From positions 62,001 to 126,000 of the forward strand of contig JAGBFH010000018.1 of assembly GCA_017936605.1 (NCBI GenBank): DNA of 64,000 nucleotides, read 5' to 3'. The first letter of the stretch is position 1. Each line of letters opens with the position of its first letter. Below are positions 40,611 through 49,688 of the stretch, piece by piece. The DNA comes from Tidjanibacter sp. (lineage in GTDB: Bacteria > Bacteroidota > Bacteroidia > Bacteroidales > Rikenellaceae). A program made the position numbers and the translations under genes. Under the pieces are notes generated by a model. That model searched no databases and was not told the DNA's origin. It saw only the letters and a list, made by a program, of their open reading frames with translations.

Positions 40611-42003
40611 ATTTCGCCTTGACAATCTCGCCGATTTCGTTCATAATGCCGCGGGCGAGGCGCTCGGCGGAGTCCTCATCGCGACTCTCGGAGTAGATGC
40701 GGATGATGGGCTCGGTGTTGCTCTTGCGCAGGTGTACCCACTCGGTCGGGAAGTCAATCTTCACACCGTCGATGTCGGTCACATTGTAGTCCGTATAGCG
40801 GTTGAGCATCACCGCCAACACCCTGTCGACATCAATATCGGGGGTGAGTTGAATCTTATTCTTGGAGATATGGAACTGGGGGTAGGTGGCCTTCAGCTCG
40901 CTCATCGTACACCCCTTCTCGGCCAGCAGCGAGAGGAACAGAGCCACGCCCACAAGCGCATCGCGGCCGTAGTGGAGCTCGGGGAAGATGACGCCGCCAT
41001 TGCCCTCGCCACCAATCACTGCGCCCACCTCTTTCATCTTGGCCACAACATTCACCTCGCCCACAGCCGAGGCCGAATAGCTGCCGCCATAGCGCTCGGT
41101 AACCTCACGCAGTGCTCGTGTGGAGGAGAGGTTCGACACAGTATTGCCACCGCCGCGGCGAGAGAGGATATAGTCGGCACAAGCCACCAGTGTATACTCC
41201 TCGCCAAACATCTCGCCTGTCTCGCACACCAGCGCCAAGCGGTCCACATCGGGGTCTACGACAATTCCGAGGTCGGCCTTCTCGCGGGCCACCACCGAGC
41301 AAATCTCAGTAAGATTCTCGGGAATAGGCTCGGGGTTGTGTGCGAAGTTACCCGTGGGCTCGCAGTTGAGCCTTACGACCTCCACGCCCATCTGCTCGAG
41401 CAGGGCGGGAATAACGGTGCCGCCCACTGAGTTGACGGCATCAACCACCACCTTGAAGCCTCGTGCCCTCACAGCCTCGAGATTTACATCCTTGAGTGCC
41501 AACACTTTGTCTATATGCTCCTGGTCGAAGTTGCAGCGCTCGATGACCTTGCCTATATGGTCAATCTCGGGGTAGTGCCACGAGGTATCCTCGGCCCAAG
41601 CGAGCACCTGCTTGCCCTCGGCATCGCCCAAGAACTCACCCTTGTTGTTGAGCATCTTCAGCGCGTTCCACTGCTTGGGGTTGTGCGAAGCGGTCAGAAT
41701 AAGACCGCCGTCTGCCTCGCGCGAGGTCACAGCCATCTCCGTACCGGGAGTGGTGCAAAGACCTATGGAGATGACATCCACACCGCAACCGAGCAGGGTG
41801 CCAATCACCACATTCTCTACCATTTCGCCCGAGAGCCTTGCATCCCTGCCCACTACCACCTTGAGCCTCTTGGCGGGGGTCTGCTCACTCAGAAAGCGCA
41901 CATAGGCGGTTACGAATTTCACTATATCAATGGGGGTGAGGTTGTCGCCCATCGCGCCACCTATGGTGCCACGAATACCGGAAATGGATTTAATCAGTGT
42001 CAT
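40609..42003 (-). CDS. glmM: Phosphoglucosamine mutase (phosphohexomutase family)
   Basis: Converts glucosamine 6-phosphate to glucosamine 1-phosphate for UDP-GlcNAc. The 464-residue protein begins MTLIKSISGIRGTIGG; I chose the ATG at 42001-42003 because the 33 codons upstream cross the promoter. The phosphoserine loop LTASHNPKQWNALK is at about 98-111. The metal loop DPDVDRLALVCE, the sugar-binding GEGNGGVIFPELHYGRD and the C-terminal RKSNTEPIIRIYSE phosphate loop are all present. Specificity for glucosamine over mannose is the commonest case in Bacteroidetes but is inferred. Divergent from the phosphodiesterase gene. Confidence 0.9.
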   Translation of the reverse strand: MTLIKSISGIRGTIGGAMGDNLTPIDIVKFVTAYVRFLSEQTPAKRLKVVVGRDARLSGEMVENVVIGTLLGCGVDVISIGLCTTPGTEMAVTSREADGGLILTASHNPKQWNALKMLNNKGEFLGDAEGKQVLAWAEDTSWHYPEIDHIGKVIERCNFDQEHIDKVLALKDVNLEAVRARGFKVVVDAVNSVGGTVIPALLEQMGVEVVRLNCEPTGNFAHNPEPIPENLTEICSVVAREKADLGIVVDPDVDRLALVCETGEMFGEEYTLVACADYILSRRGGGNTVSNLSSTRALREVTERYGGSYSASAVGEVNVVAKMKEVGAVIGGEGNGGVIFPELHYGRDALVGVALFLSLLAEKGCTMSELKATYPQFHISKNKIQLTPDIDVDRVLAVMLNRYTDYNVTDIDGVKIDFPTEWVHLRKSNTEPIIRIYSESRDEDSAERLARGIMNEIGEIVKAK

Positions 42004-42044
42004 TGTATCTTTGTTTTTTGATTGTTTACTCGGTTTATCATCCA

Positions 42045-42071
42045 CAAATATACAAATAATTCCTATATTTG
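42045..42071. promoter_or_regulatory. Divergent promoters of glmM and the phosphodiesterase gene
   Basis: TATATTTG on the minus strand (42045-42052) and TATATTTG on the plus strand (42064-42071) are 11 bp apart. Confidence 0.6.
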
Positions 42072-42110
42072 TAGTAGAAAATTGAGATATCAAACATAAC
42101 AACTTCTACT

Positions 42111-43361
42111 ATGAAAAGATGGTTTCTACTGGTTGCCCCCCTATTGGCAACCCTGCTGGTTGCTTGTGGCAACGGCGAATCGAAAGGTCAGAGCAGCGAG
42201 GATAAATATGTGGTTATCCTCTCTATGGATGCCTACAGGCACGATTTGGGCGAGTTCTACGACACCCCCACCCTCGACTCCATCGCCTCGGTGGGCGTCT
42301 ACTCGAAGGTTGCCCCCTGCTTCCCCAGCAACACCTTCCCCAACCACTACGCTATGGCCACAGGTCTGCACCCCGACCACCACGGCCTTGTGAACAATAG
42401 TTTCTATGACAAGAAGATGGGGCTCTCCTACTCGATTGGCAACGACGAGGCTCGCGTGAACCCCGACTTCTACAAGGGTGAGCCCATCTGGAGCACCGTG
42501 GAGCGTCAGGGTCTGACGGCCCATGTCTACACTTGGGTGGGCGTGGAGGCCCCCTACAAGGGCGGATTCCCCACCAAATACCTCATCTATGACTCGTCGC
42601 GCACCCGCAAGGAGCTGGCCGACTCGGTGCTGACGGCCCTCTGCAACCCCAATGTGGAGGAGATTCCCAACCTTACGATGTGGTACTTCGATGAGCCCGA
42701 CGCTGTGGAGCACCGCTATAGCCCCACCTCGGAGGAGACGCGCAAAGTGGTGGAGGACATAGACGCTGTGCTGGCCTACTTTATGCGCGAGGTGCGCAAG
42801 TCGCCCGTCTATGACAAAATCAACTTCATCTTCACCGGCGACCACGGTATGACCGAGCTCGACCCCGAGAAGTACTACAACATCTACGACCTCATCCCAG
42901 GCAAGGCTAAGTACTGCTACAACTCCAACCCCCTCACTCTGGAGCCCGCCGATGAGGACATCGCCGAGGTCTACGCCACCCTCAAGGCCCACGAGGAGGA
43001 GGGCCACTACCGCGTATGGCTCCGCGAGGAGGTGCCAGCCGAGTATCACTACGGCACCTACACCGACCGTATTCAGCCCATCGTGCTGCTGGCCGACACG
43101 GGTTGGAATGTTGTCTACCACGAGGAGGACAACTGGGGCCGCCCCAAAGCCAAAGCCTCGACCCACGGCTTCGACCCCTTCCACCCCGATATGCAGATTG
43201 CCTTCTATGCCTGTGGTCCCGCCTTCAAGAGGGGCTATGTGCACGACAAACTCTTCCAGAACCTGAACGACCACCTCATCATCGCCCACATCCTCGGCAT
43301 CGACGCTGCTCGGGGTAACGACTGCGTGTGGGAGGACATCGAGGGCCTCTTTGTAGAGTAG
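42111..43361 (+). CDS. Alkaline-phosphatase-fold lipoprotein, ENPP-type phosphodiesterase
   Basis: A 416-residue lipoprotein (LLATLLVACGNGESK, C19) with a type I phosphodiesterase/nucleotide pyrophosphatase domain. It shows VVILSMDAYRHD (metal Asp), FPSNTFPNHYAMATGLHPDHHG with the catalytic Thr in NTF, FDEPDAVEHRYSP, FTGDHGMTEL, and the late THGFDPFHPDMQIAFYACG. It would hydrolyse phosphodiester or pyrophosphate bonds outside the inner membrane, scavenging phosphate, nucleotides or phospholipid head groups; the substrate is not determinable. The GT2 gene follows 48 bp later. Confidence 0.87.
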   Translation: MKRWFLLVAPLLATLLVACGNGESKGQSSEDKYVVILSMDAYRHDLGEFYDTPTLDSIASVGVYSKVAPCFPSNTFPNHYAMATGLHPDHHGLVNNSFYDKKMGLSYSIGNDEARVNPDFYKGEPIWSTVERQGLTAHVYTWVGVEAPYKGGFPTKYLIYDSSRTRKELADSVLTALCNPNVEEIPNLTMWYFDEPDAVEHRYSPTSEETRKVVEDIDAVLAYFMREVRKSPVYDKINFIFTGDHGMTELDPEKYYNIYDLIPGKAKYCYNSNPLTLEPADEDIAEVYATLKAHEEEGHYRVWLREEVPAEYHYGTYTDRIQPIVLLADTGWNVVYHEEDNWGRPKAKASTHGFDPFHPDMQIAFYACGPAFKRGYVHDKLFQNLNDHLIIAHILGIDAARGNDCVWEDIEGLFVE

Positions 43362-43409
43362 TTGTAGAGTTGTCGTAGAGTAACAAAACTAACCAAAAAC
43401 CTCAATGCT

Positions 43410-44336
43410 ATGTCGACACTATCGCTGATTATAGCAACCTATAATGGAGCCGACTCGCTGCCCGTGACGCTCGAGTCGCTCACCCACCAGACCCTCGACA
43501 AGGAGTTGTGGGAGGTGGTCATTGTGAACAACAACTCCACGGACTCCACAGCGAAGGTTGTGGGCGACTTTATGGCTGCCCACCCCGAGATAAGGATGAG
43601 GCTGGTGGACGAGCCCAATCAGGGCCTCTCGTGGGCCCGCAATAGGGGCATAGACGAGTCTACGGGTGAGTATATCGTCATTATTGACGACGATGAGTCG
43701 GCCTGCCCCGAACTGCTCAGGGAGTACTTCGACTTCCTCGACACCCACCCCCATATTGTGGCCGCCGGCGGCCGCATAACACCCCGCTTCCCCGCAAAGC
43801 GACCCAAGTGGCTCTCGCGCATCACCGAGCGCCCCATTGCTGGCACACTCAATCTGGGCGACGAGATAAGACCATTTCCCGAGGGTAAGTACTTCGGTGG
43901 CGGCAATATGGCCCTGCGCCGTACGGCCATCGACTACTACGGCAAGTTCGACACCAACCTCGGTAGGCGAGGCAGCAAGTTGCTCGGCGGCGAGGAGAAG
44001 GAGCTCTATATGCGCTACTACGCCTCGGGCGAGGATATATACTACCTCCCCGCAGCGGAGATTTTCCACCACATCGACACGGAGCGACTCACCAAACCCT
44101 ACTTCAGGGCGGTCTGCTACCGCGTAGGTCAGAGCGAGCGCATCCGCACCCTCAGCCAGAGCCCCCGAGCCTTCCGTAGGCGCGTTGCGGCCGAGGCCTT
44201 CAAGTGGTGCGCAACGATAGCCATCGGCTGCTTCTATGGCCTCACCTTCCAGTTCTCCAAGGCCGCCTACCTCTTCATTATGCGCCGAAACATCTCTCGC
44301 GGCCTCAGGGACGCAAATATCGACAAGGAGCTGTAA
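43410..44336 (+). CDS. Glycosyltransferase family 2
   Basis: A 308-residue GT-A enzyme with the usual opening LSLIIATYNGADSLPVTLESL, VIVNNNSTDST, GLSWARNRGIDESTGEYIVIIDDDE (metal DDD at 93-95) and GGGNMALRR. A hydrophobic segment near the end (FKWCATIAIGCFYGLTFQFS, about 262-282) probably attaches it to the inner membrane. The acceptor is unknown: surface polysaccharide or lipid-linked sugar are equally possible. Likely co-transcribed with the phosphodiesterase gene, and a strong hairpin follows. Confidence 0.88.
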   Translation: MSTLSLIIATYNGADSLPVTLESLTHQTLDKELWEVVIVNNNSTDSTAKVVGDFMAAHPEIRMRLVDEPNQGLSWARNRGIDESTGEYIVIIDDDESACPELLREYFDFLDTHPHIVAAGGRITPRFPAKRPKWLSRITERPIAGTLNLGDEIRPFPEGKYFGGGNMALRRTAIDYYGKFDTNLGRRGSKLLGGEEKELYMRYYASGEDIYYLPAAEIFHHIDTERLTKPYFRAVCYRVGQSERIRTLSQSPRAFRRRVAAEAFKWCATIAIGCFYGLTFQFSKAAYLFIMRRNISRGLRDANIDKEL

Positions 44337-44339
44337 ATC

Positions 44340-44500
44340 AGCGGTCAGCGGTCAGCAGTCAGCTTAAACAACTCACGGGTATTAAAATTAATACCCGTGA
44401 GTTGTTTGTCTAAAGTCGAACGACCAACCGACCTAAGGCTTATAGGGCCTTAAGGAGTTTAGGAACTTTAGGGAATTTAGGGAGTTTAGAGATTCCACCA
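44340..44500. repeat. Mosaic spacer island G, with the terminator of the GT2 gene
   Basis: No gene is visible. Order: CAGCGGTCAGC units; a hairpin with 20-bp arms (44366-44385, 44388-44407; core ACTCACGGGTATTAA) serving as the terminator; TGTCTAAAGTCGAACGACC; CCGACCTAAGG; CTTATAGGG; CCTTAAGG; and GGAACTTTAGGG/GGAATTTAGGG units. Confidence 0.68.
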
Positions 44501-44565
44501 AAGCCCTCCAATAATTTTGTATTTCCTTTCGCCCCCCAAAAAAAATTAATCCCCTTTTGGGGATT

Positions 44566-44631
44566 AACTAAATTATTTCGTTGGAAAACTAAAAAATATA
44601 GTTGCAAAACTAAAATCTTTAGTTATCTTTG
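44566..44631 (+). promoter_or_regulatory. BlaI-type operator array: three 17-bp palindromes 21 bp apart plus -7 box
   Basis: AACTAAA-N3-TTTCGTT (44566-44582), AACTA-N7-TAGTT (44587-44603) and AACTAAA-N3-TTTAGTT (44608-44624) have centres at 44574, 44595 and 44616, each exactly 21 bp from the next. The third is a perfect palindrome and touches the -7 box TATCTTTG (44624-44631) of the repressor gene. This is the arrangement expected for autorepression by the BlaI-type dimer. Confidence 0.72.
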
Positions 44632-44661
44632 CAGTGGAAACAACTCAAAACAATCAAAATT

Positions 44662-45021
44662 ATGGTACAGTTGACAAAGAAAGAGGAGGAGGTGATGAGG
44701 CACTTTTGGCAGCGTGGAGCGATGTTTGTGCGCGAACTGGTGGAGCTCTATCCCGACCCCAAGCCCCATTTCAACACCCTCTCGACGATGGTGCGCTCGC
44801 TCGAGTCCAAGGGTTACATCGCCCACGAAAGTTATGGTAACACCTATCGTTACTACCCCGTAGTCACCGAGCAGCAATACGGCTACTCGACAATCAGTGG
44901 AGCCATTAGTCGCTATCTCGACAACTCCTATCTCTCGGCCGTCTCGGCGCTCATCAAGGAGGAGAAAATCTCTACCAAGGAGCTCCGCGAGCTCATTGAG
45001 CGCATCGAAAAGGGAGAATAA
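44662..45021 (+). CDS. BlaI/MecI-family transcriptional repressor
   Basis: A 119-residue winged-helix repressor starting MVQLTKKEEEVMRHFWQRG; I chose this ATG because 11 further in-frame codons upstream overlap the promoter. The recognition region contains PHFNTLSTMVRSLESKGYIAHE and the C-terminal helices LDNSYLSAVSALIKEEKIS form the dimer part. It is paired with an M56 metallopeptidase gene 26 bp downstream. Family members repress their own operon until the partner protease responds to a cell-envelope signal. No beta-lactamase gene is nearby, so another regulon is likely. Confidence 0.92.
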   Translation: MVQLTKKEEEVMRHFWQRGAMFVRELVELYPDPKPHFNTLSTMVRSLESKGYIAHESYGNTYRYYPVVTEQQYGYSTISGAISRYLDNSYLSAVSALIKEEKISTKELRELIERIEKGE

Positions 45022-45047
45022 AGACCCATTAAAAAAACCCAATAGTT

Positions 45048-46682
45048 GTGCAGAGTTTTGTCACATACGAGCTGAAGGTGGCCGCGGTTATGGCGGTTTT
45101 CTACCTCTTTTTCAGAGTCTTGCTCTCGCGCGAGAGTTACCATAGACTCAACCGCATTGTGCTGTTGGCCACGGCGGCACTCTCATTGCTGCTGCCCTTG
45201 TGCGTCATCACCATTGTGCGCGTGCAGACCATCTTGGGACCAATCTCAGAGCCCATCCTGGGGCCCTCAGAAGGGACCCTGAGTGCCCCTCGGGAGCTCG
45301 CAGTCAGCTCCTTTGACTGGTGGGCTGTAGGGGGCTGGGCCATTATCGTCGGAGCCCTGGCGGTGGTGGCGTGGAGCATAGCCTCTGTGGTGGCTATTCG
45401 CAGGCTTATGGCCTCTTCGCGCAGGTTGCAATGCGAGGGTGGCGCAAGGCTCTTTGTGACCGAGCGCGAGGTGGTTCCCTTTAGTTGGTTCGGAAATATT
45501 GTCATCTCGGAGCGCGACTTCAGGGATGGTGGCCAGATAATCATCATCCACGAGAGGGCCCACCAGAGGCTCCACCACTCAGTGGACATACTCTTTGTGA
45601 ACCTCTGCTGCGCTGTGCAGTGGTTCAACCCTGCGGTGTGGCTCCTGCGTCGTGACCTTAGGGACCTCCACGAATACGAGGCCGACGAGGCGGTGCTCCG
45701 TTCGGGTGTGGACGCCAAGCAATACCAATTACTACTCATAAAGAAGGCTGTCGGCAACAAATCCTACTCCATTGCCAACAGCCTCAATCACAGTACACTT
45801 AAAAACCGTATTACTATGATGTTACAAAAAAAATCGACCCGTGCAAGTCGTATGAGGGTACTCTACATCTTGCCGCTGGTGTGCCTTTCGCTCACCGCAT
45901 TTGCCGAGACTGAAACCATCGTTCAGTTCGACGACAAAGTTACCCAAAACATTCCGGAAAAACAAACCCTGACCATCACATTGAGGGGTGATGAGATCTT
46001 TCTCAACGACCAGCGGGTGAGCCTCGAGGGGCTTGCCGAGGCGCTGGAGAAGAGTGGTGTGCCCGCCCAGTCGAGCGTAGATATCACCTCCGAGGATGGT
46101 GTGAAGGCCGAACTCGTGACCGATGTCAAAAATGTATTGCGCAAGAGTGGCTACCTGCGCATCACCTACGACAAGTTCACGGCCCGCATCTTGCCACCCG
46201 CCGAGAGCAACAGCGACAAGGTGGAGGTGCTGGAGGAGGTGCCTTTCACCCTTATCCCCGAGCGCAATCTTATGAAGATTACGATTGAGGCGGACAACAC
46301 CTTGCATATCCTGTTTGGTGGCGAGGAGTGGCATCTGGAGTACGACGAGAATAAGATTCTCTATGGTGTGAAAACCTTTGTGAAGAACGCCAACAACTCC
46401 GAGAAACTACCCGACAAAAAGAGAATTACCCTCGTCCTGCCCGATGGCCAGAGTTGTCAAGCCGAGAAGAGCCTCGGAATTATCGTGGTGCAGACCAATG
46501 GCAAGGCCGACTTCGCCACTCATAAGAAGAGCATCAACGCCATCTATCGCGCCTATAACGACTTGCGTGACGAGCTCGCTCGAGAATTGTTTGGCCGCCC
46601 GCTCGATGAACTCACCGTCGCGGAACTGGAGGTGGTCTTCACCGCCATCCCCATAAATGTAGCCGAAGCCAACAGCCTATAA
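45048..46682 (+). CDS. M56 family membrane metallopeptidase (BlaR1/MecR1-like)
   Basis: A 544-residue protein with a GTG start. Membrane helices at about 8-24, 36-56, 93-115, 181-199 and 268-284 surround a zinc protease site: HERAH (168-172) with the third ligand in HEYEADEAV (208-216). The C-terminal 250 residues are extracytoplasmic, beta-rich (LTITLRGDEIFLNDQRVSLE, LMKITIEADNTLHILFGGEEW) and not a penicillin-binding domain, so the signal is unlikely to be a beta-lactam in the BlaR1 manner. Presumably it inactivates the BlaI-type repressor. Confidence 0.88.
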   Translation: MQSFVTYELKVAAVMAVFYLFFRVLLSRESYHRLNRIVLLATAALSLLLPLCVITIVRVQTILGPISEPILGPSEGTLSAPRELAVSSFDWWAVGGWAIIVGALAVVAWSIASVVAIRRLMASSRRLQCEGGARLFVTEREVVPFSWFGNIVISERDFRDGGQIIIIHERAHQRLHHSVDILFVNLCCAVQWFNPAVWLLRRDLRDLHEYEADEAVLRSGVDAKQYQLLLIKKAVGNKSYSIANSLNHSTLKNRITMMLQKKSTRASRMRVLYILPLVCLSLTAFAETETIVQFDDKVTQNIPEKQTLTITLRGDEIFLNDQRVSLEGLAEALEKSGVPAQSSVDITSEDGVKAELVTDVKNVLRKSGYLRITYDKFTARILPPAESNSDKVEVLEEVPFTLIPERNLMKITIEADNTLHILFGGEEWHLEYDENKILYGVKTFVKNANNSEKLPDKKRITLVLPDGQSCQAEKSLGIIVVQTNGKADFATHKKSINAIYRAYNDLRDELARELFGRPLDELTVAELEVVFTAIPINVAEANSL

Positions 46683-46688
46683 AACAAC

Positions 46689-46720
46689 ACCACCTCACGG
46701 ACTTCCGCGAGGTGGTTTTT
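46689..46720 (+). terminator. Terminator of the BlaI/M56 pair
   Basis: Stem ACCACCTC/GAGGTGGT followed by TTTT. Confidence 0.78.
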
Positions 46721-46739
46721 GTCTACCCTCTGCCGACTA

Positions 46740-46966
46740 CCATCGACCGACAATAATAGTCAGTGCTCAGCACCCCAGCACTCATCTGTCAGCCGTAGTT
46801 GTCACTTCTCTGCCTTGTTCACGGGTATTAAAATTAATACCCGTGAACTATTTGTCTAAAGTCTAACCGACCTAAGTCTTTAGAGTCATTAAGGACCTTA
46901 AGGAAACTCTCATTTCTCCCATTCTTCTACCGAAGCACGGTTGACGGTCGACGGTCGTCGGTCGAC
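46740..46966. repeat. Mosaic spacer island H
   Basis: No gene is visible. Order: CAGTGCTCAGC units, hairpin GTTCACGGGTATTA/TAATACCCGTGAAC (46817-46848), TGTCTAAAGTCTAACCGACC, AAGGACCTTAAGG, CTCATTTCTCCC, CTACCGAAGCAC, and GTTGACGGTCGACGGTCGTC units. No copy of the CTCCCCTAAG palindrome is present here. Confidence 0.66.
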
Positions 46967-47002
46967 AAAAAAAGGTGCACCTCTTTTTGGGGGTGCACCT
47001 TT
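46967..47002 (-). terminator. Terminator of the pullulanase gene
   Basis: Stem AAAGGTGCACC/GGTGCACCTTT with a TTTTTT run on the minus strand, 20 bp after the stop. Confidence 0.8.
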
Positions 47003-47021
47003 AGGTCTGTTAGCTGTGGTC

Positions 47022-49022
47022 CTATCGGTAGGCGATGATTGCGCTGGTGCCGTGGACATAGAAGTCGCTGCCCGAGAAGCTGCGGGGGGCGTCAAGCTGC
47101 ATCCTGCCGTCCTCACACACAAGCATCCAGTCGCCCTGGGGGAAGACCATATCTACGCCACTGCGATTGCCGTTGTAGATGACCAGAATCTCGCTCCACT
47201 CGTCGCCCACAGCCGCACCATTGAGGGTGAACATAACGGTGCCCTCGGGCGAGTCGATAAACTTCAGGTTTGCGGCCACTTGCTCCGTCGTAGCCATACG
47301 GAATGCGGGGTGCTGTCGGCGCATCTGGATGAGCTCCTTGTAGTATGCAAAGACATCTGCGTGGGTCTTTTTGTGGCTCCAGTCGATGCGGTTAATCTCG
47401 TCGGGCTGGTTGTAGGTGTTGCGGATGTGCTGCTTGGTGCGATAGAGCTCCTCGCCGCAGAAGATGAAGGGCACGCCCTGTGAGGTCATAACCACCGTCT
47501 GGGCCAGCAGAGCCATACGCTTGCGCTGCTCGGGGGTGGCGTCGGCCGCCACCGCGTCAATCTTGTCGCGCAGGCACTCGTCGTCGTGGCACGAAACATA
47601 GTTGATAACCTCGGTGGGGTTGTTGGCATAGGGGGCCGATGAGTAGTTCACAGCCTCGTAGTCCACCTGGGGGTGCTCCGTGGCGCCCACAACGCCAAAC
47701 TTGATGCTCTCCTTCTGGCGATTGGTCACCTTGCCGGTTGCAAAGCCGCCCTCGCCTGCGTTCATCCACTCACCCCTAAGGCCGTCGCGAATGTCGTCGC
47801 TGAAGACTGCCACGCGGGGGAAGAGTTTGCCGTTGTGCTTGGAGGCCTGAAGCTCACCAGGCAGGGGACTGCCTCCCGCCATCCAACCCTCGCCATAGAC
47901 GAAGATGGAGGGAGAAATCTTGTCCAACTCCTTGCGTATGAGGTTCATAGTCTCAATGTCATGGATGGCCATAAGGTCGAAACGGAAGCCGTCGATGTGG
48001 AACTCCTCGGCCCAGTATTTCACCGACTCGGTGATGTAGCGGCGCACCATAGGACGCTCCGAGGCGGTCTCGTTGCCGCAGCCCGAGGCGTTGGAGTAGT
48101 CGCCATCCTCGATCTGACGATAGTAGTAGCCGGGGGCGGTGAGCGAGAAGTTGGAGCCGTCGTTCACAAAGGTGTGGTTGTAGACAACATCCATAATCAC
48201 ACCGATACCTGCCTCGTGGAGAGCCTGCACCATCTGTTTCATCTCGCGGATGCGCACCTCGGGGGTGAAGGGGTCGGTAGAGTAGCCACCCTCGGGGGCG
48301 TTGTAGTTCTTGGGGTCGTAGCCCCAGTTGTATTTGTTCTCCTCCAGACGGCTCTCGTCAATCGAGCCGTAGTCGTACGAAGGCAGGATGTGGATGTGGG
48401 TGATACCCAGCTCTTTGAGGTGGTCGATGCCGCTCTTGAGGCCATCGGGGGTGAGGGTGCCCTGCTCCGTGAGAGCGAGGAATTTACCCTTGTTGGTGAT
48501 GCCGCTATTGGCCGCAATGGAGAAGTCGCGGTGGTGCATCTCGTAGATGATGATGTCGGTGTAGTTCTCAACCTCCACGCGCTCATCCCTCTCCCACCCC
48601 TCGGGGTCGGTATCAGCGAGGTCGATAATGGCAGCCCTCTGGCCGTTCACACCCACTGCCTTGTTCCACACACCGGGGGTCTCGGCGAGGGTCTTGCCCT
48701 GCTCGGTTATCTGGTAGGTGTAGAACTGGCCCTTGCGGTCGCCCTCGAGTGTTGCCACCCAGGTGCCTTTGGTGCTCTTTTTCATAGCGATGCTCTCGAG
48801 AGCCTCGCCACCCATACCCTCGGCATAGATGCGAAGTGTCACACTCTCGGCGGTGGGAGCCCACAGACGGAGGGTCGATTTCTCGGGGGTGTAGGTCAGT
48901 CCGAGGTCGTTCTTCTTGTACTCTGGATAGGTGCTCCAGTCGCCTACGGTGGTTTGGGTTTTGCTACAAGCCATAGTCACAACGCCGCAAATGATTACGG
49001 CAAACTTAAAAATAGTTTTCAT
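47022..49022 (-). CDS. pulA: Type I pullulanase (GH13), lipoprotein
   Basis: Cleaves alpha-1,6 branch points of pullulan, amylopectin or limit dextrins. The 666 residues have a lipoprotein signal (VVTMACSK, C19), a CBM48-like N-terminal domain and the pullulanase signature YNWGYDP (about 236-242). The GH13 motifs are DVVYNH, GFRFDLMAIHD (nucleophile Asp), YGEGWMAG (acid/base Glu) and VSCHDDECL. It lies opposite the LytTR operon and near the starch cluster, fitting a debranching role beside the SusA-like and surface amylases. Confidence 0.93.
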   Translation of the reverse strand: MKTIFKFAVIICGVVTMACSKTQTTVGDWSTYPEYKKNDLGLTYTPEKSTLRLWAPTAESVTLRIYAEGMGGEALESIAMKKSTKGTWVATLEGDRKGQFYTYQITEQGKTLAETPGVWNKAVGVNGQRAAIIDLADTDPEGWERDERVEVENYTDIIIYEMHHRDFSIAANSGITNKGKFLALTEQGTLTPDGLKSGIDHLKELGITHIHILPSYDYGSIDESRLEENKYNWGYDPKNYNAPEGGYSTDPFTPEVRIREMKQMVQALHEAGIGVIMDVVYNHTFVNDGSNFSLTAPGYYYRQIEDGDYSNASGCGNETASERPMVRRYITESVKYWAEEFHIDGFRFDLMAIHDIETMNLIRKELDKISPSIFVYGEGWMAGGSPLPGELQASKHNGKLFPRVAVFSDDIRDGLRGEWMNAGEGGFATGKVTNRQKESIKFGVVGATEHPQVDYEAVNYSSAPYANNPTEVINYVSCHDDECLRDKIDAVAADATPEQRKRMALLAQTVVMTSQGVPFIFCGEELYRTKQHIRNTYNQPDEINRIDWSHKKTHADVFAYYKELIQMRRQHPAFRMATTEQVAANLKFIDSPEGTVMFTLNGAAVGDEWSEILVIYNGNRSGVDMVFPQGDWMLVCEDGRMQLDAPRSFSGSDFYVHGTSAIIAYR

Positions 49023-49194
49023 ATATGTTTCTTAGAGTTTGTTGTTTCCTCACTCCTTGGTTTGCGTAGGGTAGGAGGGCTCTTGCTGCGGGCCCAACTC
49101 TTGCGCAGGGCGCAAGGTAGCACTTTTTTTGCAAACCACCACCCATTCTTGCGACGAGTCACCAAAATAGCAGGACCAATAGGGGAAATTGAGA

Positions 49195-49675
49195 GTTGAA
49201 AGCAGTCAGCGTTCAGCGTTCAGCAGTCAGCGTTCAGCGTTCAGCAGTCAGCGTTCAGCGTTCAGCATTCAGCCTTGTTCACGGGTATTAATTTTAATAC
49301 CCGTGAACTATTTGTGAAGGGCGGAAAGGGCCGAAAGGTCCAAAACGGCCAAAATGATTCCCTCCCCTAAATTAGGGGAGGGTCCGCGAAGCGGGGGAGA
49401 GGTCTGTTGTGCTTCGGTAGTGGAATGGGAGAGATGGGAGAGATGGGAGAAATGGGAGAGTCGACCCTTTATATAAAGTGGGTTTTGTGGGCCCATAAGC
49501 CCCATAGGTCTTATAAGTCTTATTAGCCCCATCTCTCTCGTTAGTTCTTTTGACTGAGGTCTGTCAGACTTTCGACAAAAAAACTCACGGGTATTAAAAA
49601 TGATACCCGTGAGTTTTTTTTAGGCCGACCGCAGATTGCTGACTGCTGATTGCCGACCGCAGATTGCCGACCGCA
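49195..49675. repeat. Mosaic spacer island I
   Basis: No gene is visible. Order: a regular CAGCGTT/CAGCAGT run (49200-49270), hairpin GTTCACGGGTATTA/TAATACCCGTGAAC (49277-49308), GGGCCGAAAGG units, palindrome CTCCCCTAAATTAGGGGAG (49362-49380), GGGAGAGGTCTG, GTGCTTCGGTAG, GGGAGAGAT units, CCCATAAGCCCC units, GTCTGTCAGACTTTCGACA. Then comes a second hairpin AAACTCACGGGTAT/ATACCCGTGAGTTT (49581-49616), serving as LytTR terminator, and GCAGATTGC/CTGACTGC units. This is the exact reverse order of island C. Confidence 0.72.
49581..49616 (-). terminator. Terminator of the LytTR operon
   Basis: Stem AAACTCACGGGTAT/ATACCCGTGAGTTT with A and T runs on either side, 73 bp past the response regulator stop. 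Confidence 0.7.
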
Positions 49676-49688
49676 GATTGCTGACAGC

